The position numbers were made by a program, and so were the translations under genes. From Pseudomonadota bacterium (GTDB taxonomy: Bacteria; Desulfobacterota; JADFVX01): DNA of 21,582 nucleotides. Below the pieces are notes generated by a model, which was not told the DNA's origin, made no database searches, and worked only from the letters and a program-made list of their open reading frames with translations. The stretch covers positions 1 to 21,582 of the forward strand of contig JADFVX010000037.1 of assembly GCA_015222755.1 (NCBI GenBank). The letters run 5' to 3'. Of this stretch, positions 1 to 6,491 are shown in pieces; position 1 is the stretch's first letter; the number at the start of each line of letters is the position of its first letter.

Positions 1-453
1 CTTGCCCTTGACAAGCCTGTAGTTGGAGTTTCCACCCTTGAGGCCATGGCCGCCAACTTCCCCTGTGCAAACAGGGTTATCAAGCCTCTTATGGATGCAA
101 GAAAGAGCGAGGTCTATACTGCCGATTTCATCTGGGAGGAAGGCTTTTTTAAGCGGCTTTCTGATGACAGGGTTGAAGCCCCTGAAAAGATGCTTGAAGG
201 GGTGAGTGAAGATACGATCTTTGTCGGCGATGGACTGATAAAGTATGGCGAGCTAATAAAAGACACAGTTGGGGACAAGGCATTTTTTGCCGATCATTTT
301 TTAAGCTATATAAGGGCATCCAATGTAGCCAGGCTTGGACAGGCCCGCTTTAAGGAAAAGGGCGCACTTGACCTGGCCAGCTTTACTCCTGCATATCTCA
401 GGCGTTCAGAGGCCGAGGTGAACCGGGAGAAGGGGCTTTTAAAAAACTGCTGA
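1..453 (+). CDS. tsaB: TsaB, tRNA threonylcarbamoyladenosine biosynthesis protein (5' end missing)
   Basis: The reading frame is open from base 1 to a TGA at 451-453, so the N-terminal part lies outside the window; 150 residues are visible. The visible part carries the family signatures GVSTLEAMA near its start, DARKSEVY about 20 residues later, and a C-terminal FTPAYLRRSEAE. TsaB is the inactive ASKHA-fold partner of TsaD. With TsaE and TsaC/TsaC2 products it makes the t6A37 modification of ANN-decoding tRNAs in the cytoplasm. prfB follows in the same direction after about 110 nt, so both neighbours serve translation. Nothing looks broken in the visible part. An ATG at 46 is internal and should not be taken as the start. 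Confidence 0.9.
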   Translation, partial: LALDKPVVGVSTLEAMAANFPCANRVIKPLMDARKSEVYTADFIWEEGFFKRLSDDRVEAPEKMLEGVSEDTIFVGDGLIKYGELIKDTVGDKAFFADHFLSYIRASNVARLGQARFKEKGALDLASFTPAYLRRSEAEVNREKGLLKNC

Positions 454-492
454 GCATTGACGAGGTGCTTGCCAAGGCATGCAAACAGTCAC

Positions 493-534
493 CTCCGCTA
501 ACACAGGCGGAGTTGCAAAATAGACCTTTTTTTT
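493..534 (+). terminator. Weak terminator-like hairpin between tsaB and prfB
   Basis: An inverted repeat CTCCGC (493-498) / GCGGAG (507-512) with an 8-nt loop is followed, 14 nt later, by a run of eight T (527-534). The stem is short and the U-tract is not adjacent, so this is at best a weak terminator or attenuator for tsaB. It may be coincidental. Confidence 0.3.
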
Positions 535-563
535 GAAAATAAAATCAATATGGGAGAGACGTC

Positions 564-1656
564 GTGATTGCAGATATCAAATCAAATATTATCGAGATAG
601 AAAAGAGGCTGGACGAGCTCAGGGGGTGTCTTTGACCTCGCTGAAAAAAGCAAATCAATAGAAGAACTGGAACACCAGATAGCTGAACCTGGTTTTTGGG
701 ACGATAACGATAAAGCCCAGAAGGTTCTGAAGGAGCGCACCACACTTAACAATGTAGTTGAGGGCTGGAACAATCTGAAGTCCTCCCTGGCAGAAGCGGC
801 AGAACTGCTTGAGATGGCTGAAGAGGAGGGGGACGGTGAGCTTCTGAAGGAGGTGGAGGAAGAGACTTCCCGCATCTTCGAAGCAGTTGAAGAGATGGAG
901 TTTCGCAAGATGCTTTCCGGCGACCTTGATTCCGGAAATTCTATTGTATCCATAAATTCAGGCGCAGGTGGAACGGAGTCGCAGGACTGGGCCGGCATGC
1001 TACTGAGAATGTACCTCAGGTGGTGTGAGAAAAAAGGCTATAAGACCGAAATCGTTGACTCCCAGGAAGGTGAAGAGGCGGGTATAAAGAGCGCCACATT
1101 TACCGTGTCGGGAGAATATGCCTATGGCTACCTGAAGGCCGAAGCCGGCATACACCGCCTCGTAAGAATTTCCCCCTTTGATGCCAATAAGCGGCGGCAT
1201 ACCTCTTTCGCTTCTGTTTTTATTCTACCTGAAATCAATGAAGATATAGAGGTAGAGATAAACGAGGCAGATCTACGCGTTGACACCTACAGGGCAAGCG
1301 GTGCCGGGGGACAGCATATAAACAAGACGGACTCGGCGATCCGCATTACTCACATGCCCACAGGTACTGTCGTGCAATGTCAGAACCAGAGGTCTCAGCA
1401 TAAAAACCGCGCAACTGCAATGAGTGTACTACGTTCAAAACTTTATGAACTCAAGATGCAGGAACAGGCGGAAAAAATGGATGAGTTTTCATCGGGGAAA
1501 AAAGAGATCGCATGGGGAAGTCAGATAAGGTCTTATGTCCTGCACCCCTACAGGATGGTCAAGGACCACCGTACGGAATTTGAAACAGGTAATGCAGACA
1601 GCGTACTGGATGGTGACCTTGATGGATTTATACTGGCCTACCTGAAAAGCAGCTAG
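564..1656 (+). CDS. prfB: Peptide chain release factor 2, expressed by programmed +1 frameshift
   Basis: RF2 recognises UAA and UGA stop codons in the ribosomal A site and triggers hydrolysis of peptidyl-tRNA. I place the start at GTG 564, with GGGAGAG at 552-558 as ribosome binding site. A 23-codon leader ends at TGA 633-635, and the body continues in the +1 frame from GAC 634-636 to TAG 1654-1656. The joined product is 363 residues, against 365 for the E. coli protein. The RF2 discriminator tripeptide SPF is at about 203-205 and the catalytic GGQ at about 248-250, within GAGGQHINKTDSA. The SPF motif separates it from RF1. A conceptual translation starting at ATG 814 would wrongly drop the first third. 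The stop codon overlaps that of the opposite-strand lipoprotein gene. Confidence 0.96.
621..636 (+). promoter_or_regulatory. prfB programmed +1 frameshift site
   Basis: The sequence AGGGGG TGT CTT TGA C shows all parts of the classic RF2 autoregulatory site. It has an internal Shine-Dalgarno-like AGGGGG (621-626) three nucleotides before the slippery CTT (630-632), then in-frame TGA (633-635) followed by C. It differs from the E. coli site only in TGT instead of TAT before CTT. When RF2 is scarce the ribosome pauses at UGA, the CUU-decoding tRNA slips to UUU, and reading resumes at GAC. This is established for the family; its activity here is inferred from the conserved sequence. Confidence 0.95.
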
Positions 1657-1949
1657 TCTGCATATTCAGATTTTGGAAAGGCCATGACATGCGGACCGGT
1701 TCGGGTTGCCATCACCTTTATATAGTAAGCTTCTACCGGTTTTCTTTTACTCATACACTCAAAAACAACAGCTCCATCCTTGTTAAGATATTTCAGCACT
1801 TCCTCAAGAGTGTTTTCACACCTGAAAACACTCTTGATTCTTAGTCTTTTCATCTCTTCCATAGTTATGGGTCTTACTGGGGGAAGAGTACAGGAAAAGA
1901 TAAAAATAACTGAGAGCGCAAAGAGCAATCTGATGAGTTGTGTCCCCAT
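1653..1949 (-). CDS. Small lipoprotein, second of a tandem related pair
   Basis: A 98-residue protein of unknown function. The N-terminus is a signal peptide with hydrophobic core LLFALSVIFIF and a lipobox ending in Cys20 (FSC), so it is predicted to be lipid-anchored. The mature part has no domain I recognise. Its central and C-terminal part (LNKDGAVVF, KPVEAYYIKVMAT) matches the product of the gene just upstream. I prefer ATG at 1949, where start and upstream stop share bases (TGATG), over the TTG at 1952; either way the pair looks translationally coupled. Its stop lies in CTAG at 1653-1656, which also holds the prfB stop on the other strand. Confidence 0.72.
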   Translation of the reverse strand: MGTQLIRLLFALSVIFIFSCTLPPVRPITMEEMKRLRIKSVFRCENTLEEVLKYLNKDGAVVFECMSKRKPVEAYYIKVMATRTGPHVMAFPKSEYAD

Positions 1950-2245
1950 CAATCATCGAATCCCCAGGTGTCAGGGTCAAATTTCTGCACAACAATGCCT
2001 TCGTTGTCTGTAGCAAATACTTTGAGAATCACTGGCTTTTCAAAGTATTGCGCTTTCACAACGACCTCGCCGTCACGATTTAAAACAGCCAGCATCCCCT
2101 CCATTTCATCTTCAATTATGTAATACACGATTTCTGAGCGAATCAATTTATTCATTGTAACTTTTGTGCCTGGTGGAGCTAAAGAGCACCCGAAAATATA
2201 CAGAGACAGGATGATATAAAATAAAGGTCTTAATAAGATAAGCAT
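1949..2245 (-). CDS. Small lipoprotein, first of a tandem related pair
   Basis: A 98-residue protein of unknown function. It starts with a signal peptide (MLILLRPLFYIILSLYIFGC) whose lipobox Cys is residue 20, the same position as in the downstream gene. Shared features after the Cys are APP/LPP, a basic Thr-Met segment, LNRDGEVVV, KPV, KVFAT and an acidic end. The two genes therefore look like an old tandem duplication. The ribosome binding site is weak. Possible promoter elements on this strand are TTGACT (2278-2283) and TATCAT (2254-2259), spaced 18 nt. They would place the transcript start almost at the ATG, so I treat them as doubtful. Confidence 0.72.
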   Translation of the reverse strand: MLILLRPLFYIILSLYIFGCSLAPPGTKVTMNKLIRSEIVYYIIEDEMEGMLAVLNRDGEVVVKAQYFEKPVILKVFATDNEGIVVQKFDPDTWGFDD

Positions 2246-2340
2246 AGTCTGCCATGATATTCGTTTAAGCGACCCTAAGTCAACAGTGTAAATGCTTTAT
2301 TATTTCTATAAGTGTAAAAATACCAGGTCACACGCGATAT

Positions 2341-2493
2341 TTATGGCTCCTGCCATTTCCGAAGCTTAAGGTCCTTTGGGACACCCAGCCTTTTAAGGAT
2401 ATTAATAGTGCAATGTGGCACCTCTATCCTATCCCTTGCATTTTTGTCTCTATTAATGTCTACACCTGTATGTTTTGAAGCTGAATCCGGCAT
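2341..2493 (-). CDS. Possible small ORF, 50 residues, unrecognised
   Basis: An open frame runs from ATG 2493 to TAA 2341-2343 and encodes a polar, basic 50-residue peptide containing HTGVDINRDKNARDRIEVPH and ILKRLGVPKDLKLRKW. The composition looks coding rather than random, and the frame stays open 10 codons further upstream with no other ATG. It could be a real small gene heading the lipoprotein pair or the C-terminal remnant of a lost gene. I do not recognise the family and see no clear ribosome binding site. It otherwise fills the 284-base gap between the lipoproteins and the helicase. Confidence 0.35.
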   Translation of the reverse strand: MPDSASKHTGVDINRDKNARDRIEVPHCTINILKRLGVPKDLKLRKWQEP

Positions 2494-2529
2494 TGCAGAA
2501 ATTCTACCGTTCGGGTAAAATTACCCTTC

Positions 2530-4560
2530 ATGTCATCTAATATCCGAAAAGAGATCTCCCGCCTTAATCCGCGACAAAAGGAAGCAGTTTTAAGTACAGA
2601 GGGCCCACTTCTTGTACTGGCCGGTGCGGGCAGCGGAAAGACACGTGTCATAACGATGCGGGTAGCCCATCTCATAGAGAGGGGGATCCCTGCGGACAAT
2701 ATACTGGCGGTCACCTTCACCAACAAGGCTGCAAAGGAGATGAGGGCGCGTGTCAAGTCTTTGCTTGGTAAAAGACAGGGGGAAAAGCCCCTTATTTCCA
2801 CCTTCCACTCTCTTTGCCTGAGAATACTCAGAAAAGAAATAGAACACTTGGGCTACCGGAAAGATTTCACAATATACGACACATCTGACCAGCTATCGCT
2901 GATGCGCAACCTGATGCAGGATGTGAAGGTGCTTGATAAGAGCTTTAAGGTCGAATCAATCATGGAGAGGGTAAGCTGGGCAAAAAATGGCATGGCCGTT
3001 CCGGAGTCTACAGAAGAGACGGAGGCAGATGATCTCGGAGCCATATCTACCTCCCTCTACGACAGATACCAGCAGGCGCTACAGGCCTTTAATGCCGTGG
3101 ATTTCGATGACCTGCTCATCCTTACTCTAAAGCTGTTTAAGGAACATCCCGATGTGCTGAAGCGTTATACGGAAATCTTCCGCTATATCATGGTAGATGA
3201 ATATCAGGACACCAACTCTATCCAGTACCAGTTTGTCAGGCTTCTGGGTGGACAGGACATGAATGTATGTGTTGTTGGCGATGATGACCAGTCTATTTAC
3301 GGATGGCGGGGTGCCGATATCAGCAATATCCTTGATTTTGAAAAAGACTTTGCAGGTGCTAAGGTCGTGCGCCTTGAGCAGAACTACCGCTCTATGGGTA
3401 ACATCCTGACAGCGGCAAACGGAGTGATCAAAAACAATACAAAGCGGATGGGGAAATCCCTTTGGACGGAGCGGGGGCCGGGCCCCAGGGTCAAGATAAT
3501 CAAGAAGCCGGGCGTTGAAGATGAGGCAAAATGGGTGGCCGATAAGATAGCCCTGATTCGCTATGATAAGAAGCGCAAGTATGAGGAATTTGCCATCATC
3601 TACCGTGCAAACCTCCTTTCGCGGCCATTTGAAGAAGCGCTTAGGCTTGAGCGCATTCCATACACAGTCATAGGCGGCACCAGCTACTTTGAACGCAGGG
3701 AGATAAAAGACCTTGCCAGCTACTTGAAGCTGATAGCAAATCCAAGTGATGATATAAGTCTTTTAAGGGTGGCAAATGTCCCGAGGCGGGGGCTGGGGCC
3801 TACAACCCTGGAAAGGCTTTCCAACTTCGCAAGGGAAAGCGGTATATCCCTCTTTGAGGCATTTAAAAAAAGCTCGGCTGCCCCTGGCATTAAGGATAAG
3901 ACCTCGGCCCTTGCCAGTGAAGTAGCAGGGATTGTCGAAAGATTTATTGAGCCATTTTCCAAAAAAGGTCATATGGCTCTTGCAATGAAGGAGCTGGTCA
4001 GAGAGATCGGCTACCGCGACTATCTCTTTGAGGTATTCAAGACACCGGAAGTCGCCGTCAAGAAGGTTGAGAATGTCGAAAGCTTTATAGACTCTCTGGC
4101 ACAGTACGAGGCGGAAAATACCGGGTCAACGCTTCAGGGGTTTCTTGAGGCTATGGCGCTCACGGATATGGAAGAGGAGAAGGATGAAAAGGCGATGGGC
4201 GTCACCCTGATATCCCTGCACTCATCCAAAGGACTTGAGTTTCCCGTCGTCTTTCTTGTCGGACTGGAGGATGGCATCCTCCCGCACAAAAAGTCTATCT
4301 ACATGGAGGGCGGTATCGATGAGGAGCGCAGGCTCTGCTATGTCGGTATAACGCGTGCCATGGAGGAACTCTATCTCACCCACACTGTAAACCGCGTAAA
4401 GTACGGTAAGGATGAGCCCTCAACACCCTCACGTTTTATAGAGGAGATCCCCGAGGTATCGATCGAAGTCCTCGGCGAGTCTGAGATCTTAAGCACAGAA
4501 GAGAGCGAGACAAAGGCGAAAAGCTTTTTTTCCAATATACAGGCAATGCTTGGAGACTGA
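2530..4560 (+). CDS. rep: Rep/PcrA/UvrD-family superfamily 1 DNA helicase
   Basis: An ATP-dependent 3'-5' DNA helicase of 676 residues, close in length to E. coli Rep. All SF1A motifs are visible: Walker A AGAGSGKT (31-38), Ia TFTNKAA, II DEYQD (223-227), III VGDDDQSIYGWRGAD, IV LEQNYRS, V LHSSKGLEFPVVFLVG and VI EERRLCYVGITRA. The stretches YDTSDQLSLM and EEIPE near the C-terminus resemble Rep more than PcrA or UvrD, and there is no long PcrA-type tail. The expected role is removing proteins from DNA ahead of replication forks and repair. Only ATG 2530 fits the frame, which is closed by TGA at 2482. No good ribosome binding site precedes it; an inverted repeat GGGTAA/TTACCC (2513-2526) occupies that position. 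The paralogue assignment is less certain than the family. Confidence 0.9.
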   Translation: MSSNIRKEISRLNPRQKEAVLSTEGPLLVLAGAGSGKTRVITMRVAHLIERGIPADNILAVTFTNKAAKEMRARVKSLLGKRQGEKPLISTFHSLCLRILRKEIEHLGYRKDFTIYDTSDQLSLMRNLMQDVKVLDKSFKVESIMERVSWAKNGMAVPESTEETEADDLGAISTSLYDRYQQALQAFNAVDFDDLLILTLKLFKEHPDVLKRYTEIFRYIMVDEYQDTNSIQYQFVRLLGGQDMNVCVVGDDDQSIYGWRGADISNILDFEKDFAGAKVVRLEQNYRSMGNILTAANGVIKNNTKRMGKSLWTERGPGPRVKIIKKPGVEDEAKWVADKIALIRYDKKRKYEEFAIIYRANLLSRPFEEALRLERIPYTVIGGTSYFERREIKDLASYLKLIANPSDDISLLRVANVPRRGLGPTTLERLSNFARESGISLFEAFKKSSAAPGIKDKTSALASEVAGIVERFIEPFSKKGHMALAMKELVREIGYRDYLFEVFKTPEVAVKKVENVESFIDSLAQYEAENTGSTLQGFLEAMALTDMEEEKDEKAMGVTLISLHSSKGLEFPVVFLVGLEDGILPHKKSIYMEGGIDEERRLCYVGITRAMEELYLTHTVNRVKYGKDEPSTPSRFIEEIPEVSIEVLGESEILSTEESETKAKSFFSNIQAMLGD

Positions 4561-4577
4561 GGGGCTGACAACGGAGC

Positions 4578-5717
4578 CTACAGGTTTGATTTACTTATCA
4601 GATCAAGAACGGTTCTTACCTCTTCTTCGCTATTGTAGAAATGGGGCGAAAAACGTATGCCGCCGCCACGAGGCGCTGCAAATACATTTTTGCCTGAAAG
4701 ATAGTCAAATAGACGGGCATCTTTTTCAGGGTTTCCGCTGCTGAAAATAAGGATGCCCGATTTTTCTCCCTCTCCCCTGGGACTTAGTATCTTATAGCCG
4801 AGATCTTCAAGCCCACCGGCCAGCATGTCAGTAAGCTGCAGTATTCTTTCCCCCACAGGTTTTATGCCGGTATCAAGCAGAAGCCGCAGTGATTCATTCA
4901 AGGCAAATGTGCCCAGAAGGTTTGGGCTCCCCTCTTCAAATTTTTTGGCGTCCTTTCTCATCTTGTCAAAATGATATGGAAGGTAGTCGGACGCATCATC
5001 GACGCTGTGCCAGCCAACGAATGTGGGATGGACTTCATCGATAACACGTTTTGATACATAGAGAATACCTATGCCCTCGGGGGCCAGCAGCCACTTGTGA
5101 CCGTCGGCGGCAAGGAAATCTATATTGCATTTTTTTACATCGATCTCAAATATGCCCAGGCCCTGAATTGCATCAACGCAGAAATATATATCATGGTTAC
5201 GGCATAGTTTCCCCAGTGCCACAAGGTCGTTCATGAAGCCCGTTGCAAATTCCACCCAGCTCACAGACATGAGGCGGGTTCTTTTGTCAATAAGGGCCTC
5301 GAAGTCCTCTATGTGGAACCTTTTGTCCCGCTCTTTTACAATTCGAACCTCTACCCCTTTATCTTTGAGATTAAACCAGGGATAGGCATTGGCAGGGAAC
5401 TCTCCTTCTGGAATAATTACATTATCACCTTTTTGCCACTTAATGCCCTGCGCCACAATAGAGATACCTGTTGAGGTGTTTTTGACAAGGGATATCTCTT
5501 CAGGATTGCCTGTTACAAGCCTTGCGGCAAGTGCTCGTGTCTCCTCCTGCACTTTTATCCATTCCGGGTAATTCAAACATCCATTGGTAGTATAGTCTTT
5601 AAGGAATTTTTCTACTTTAGCTGATGTGGATAAGGGGAGAGGCGCTACTGCCGCATGATTGAAATAGATCATTTTTTTTGTAACGGGGAAGTTTTCCCTT
5701 ATTTTTTCGATATTCAT
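4578..5717 (-). CDS. Class V aminotransferase-fold PLP-dependent enzyme
   Basis: A 379-residue cytoplasmic PLP enzyme of the class V fold (cysteine desulfurase / isopenicillin-N epimerase / selenocysteine lyase superfamily). The PLP Schiff-base lysine is Lys208 in ADGHKWLLAPEG, and the Asp that contacts the pyridine nitrogen is Asp182 in VDAIQG. NHAAVAPLP near the N-terminus and the C-terminal RGGGIRFSPHFYNSEEEV are typical of the group. The C-terminal loop that carries the catalytic Cys in SufS/CsdA desulfurases has none here, so I do not call it a cysteine desulfurase. The substrate is unknown. ATG 5717 has GGAGAG just upstream. It stands alone on this strand and converges with the helicase gene, 17 nt between stops. 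Confidence 0.85.
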   Translation of the reverse strand: MNIEKIRENFPVTKKMIYFNHAAVAPLPLSTSAKVEKFLKDYTTNGCLNYPEWIKVQEETRALAARLVTGNPEEISLVKNTSTGISIVAQGIKWQKGDNVIIPEGEFPANAYPWFNLKDKGVEVRIVKERDKRFHIEDFEALIDKRTRLMSVSWVEFATGFMNDLVALGKLCRNHDIYFCVDAIQGLGIFEIDVKKCNIDFLAADGHKWLLAPEGIGILYVSKRVIDEVHPTFVGWHSVDDASDYLPYHFDKMRKDAKKFEEGSPNLLGTFALNESLRLLLDTGIKPVGERILQLTDMLAGGLEDLGYKILSPRGEGEKSGILIFSSGNPEKDARLFDYLSGKNVFAAPRGGGIRFSPHFYNSEEEVRTVLDLISKSNL

Positions 5718-5770
5718 ATTCTCTCCGCTGAGCTGTTTTTAATCGAGCGATGCTACAGGTACCTCGCCAG

Positions 5771-5799
5771 AATATAACGGAAAACATGACAATCTTCAA
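5771..5799 (-). promoter_or_regulatory. Sigma-70-type promoter for the class V aminotransferase gene
   Basis: On the minus strand TTGAAG (5794-5799) is followed after exactly 17 nt by TATATT (5771-5776). Both hexamers are near consensus and lie about 54 nt upstream of the ATG at 5717. Predicted from sequence only. Confidence 0.5.
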
Positions 5800-5834
5800 C
5801 TTATTTGACCTTCCATTATGAGGGGTATGTTTTA

Positions 5835-5862
5835 TTGACAAAGAGGTTTGCGGTGATATACT
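5835..5862 (+). promoter_or_regulatory. Strong sigma-70-type promoter for the small Rossmann protein gene
   Basis: Perfect TTGACA (5835-5840), 16-nt spacer, TATACT (5857-5862). It lies 30 nt upstream of ATG 5892, with a consensus AGGAGG ribosome binding site at 5879-5884. This is one of the best promoter and ribosome-binding combinations in the window. Confidence 0.65.
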
Positions 5863-5891
5863 TCGGAAAAAATCAATTAGGAGGTTCTTTT

Positions 5892-6278
5892 ATGTCTAAG
5901 AAAATACATGTAGCGATTGTCGGACTTGGTAGGGTAGGGGGTACCTTTCTGAAAAAATTGCTTGCCTCGGAATCAAAGGGAATTGTAATAGTGGCTGTTG
6001 CTGAAAGCAACTCCGACTCCCCCGGCATCAAGCTGGCTAAGGATAATGGGATTGCTGCATACGAAGATGTCGAAAACCTGGTTGAAATGGGCGACAAGAT
6101 AGATATTATATTCGAGTTGACCGGCAATATGGAAGCAAGGAAATCCTTGAGAGCGGCCATGGTTAGGACCTCGAACTCACATACCGTTATAGCACCTGAG
6201 ATCATGGCATTTCTTATATGGGATCTTGTAGCAGATGGCGGAGAACTGGCAGTTCCGGAAAGAAAGCAGGGATACTAA
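5892..6278 (+). CDS. Stand-alone Rossmann-fold NAD(P)-binding protein
   Basis: A 128-residue protein made of little more than one dinucleotide-binding domain. The N-terminal VAIVGLGRVGG carries the GxGxxG motif. The segment IDIIFELTGN, with an Asp/Glu-rich strand end, resembles the NAD-binding half of Gfo/Idh/MocA oxidoreductases or homoserine dehydrogenase. The catalytic and substrate-binding C-terminal domain of those enzymes is absent; the protein ends with a short hydrophobic and acidic tail. It may be a nucleotide or redox sensor, or a partner of another protein; function unknown. ATG 5892 is chosen over upstream in-frame starts because AGGAGG (5879-5884) and a promoter directly precede it. 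It forms a monocistronic unit closed by a hairpin at 6284-6308. Confidence 0.75.
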   Translation: MSKKIHVAIVGLGRVGGTFLKKLLASESKGIVIVAVAESNSDSPGIKLAKDNGIAAYEDVENLVEMGDKIDIIFELTGNMEARKSLRAAMVRTSNSHTVIAPEIMAFLIWDLVADGGELAVPERKQGY

Positions 6279-6283
6279 ATAAG

Positions 6284-6308
6284 AACCCCCGTCTATAGGG
6301 CGGGGGTT
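6284..6308 (+). terminator. Hairpin terminator after the Rossmann protein gene
   Basis: AACCCCCG (6284-6291) pairs perfectly with CGGGGGTT (6301-6308) around a 9-nt loop, six bases after the TAA. The following U-tract is short (TTTC), so termination may be partial. The GC-rich 8-bp stem and its position still make it the likely transcript end. Confidence 0.7.
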
Positions 6309-6386
6309 TCAATGTCTATATAAAGTTAAGGCAGACTGCCCAGGTTCAGCCGGCCCGCTTTTTTCAATGCATATGAAAAACCTTTC

Positions 6387-6415
6387 TTGGTTTCCACACC
6401 CTCCTGCTGTATAAT
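6387..6415 (+). promoter_or_regulatory. Probable promoter of the ntrY-ntrX-selenoprotein unit
   Basis: A perfect TATAAT at 6410-6415 is preceded at 17 nt by TTGGTT (6387-6392), which matches the first three bases of the -35 consensus. It lies between the upstream terminator and ATG 6492, giving a leader of about 70 nt. Confidence 0.5.
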
Positions 6416-6491
6416 TCCCCTGAAATATCAAACAAAATAGACTTTTATAACACCTTAAACTACTCAAGCCTAATATTGTCAGGGTACTTAC

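Noticed and set aside
2285..2318. Direct repeat AGTGTAAA spaced 26 bp upstream of the lipoprotein pair as operator
   Set aside because: Eight bases in an AT-rich gap can recur by chance, and there is no symmetry or third copy.
2416..2440. TGGCAC followed by TTGCA as a sigma-54 promoter near NtrX targets
   Set aside because: The spacing between the two elements is about 14 nt instead of 5, and it lies within the small minus-strand ORF.
4563..4578. GGCT/AGCC hairpin between the helicase and aminotransferase stops
   Set aside because: A 4-bp stem with no U-tract is too weak to call a terminator.
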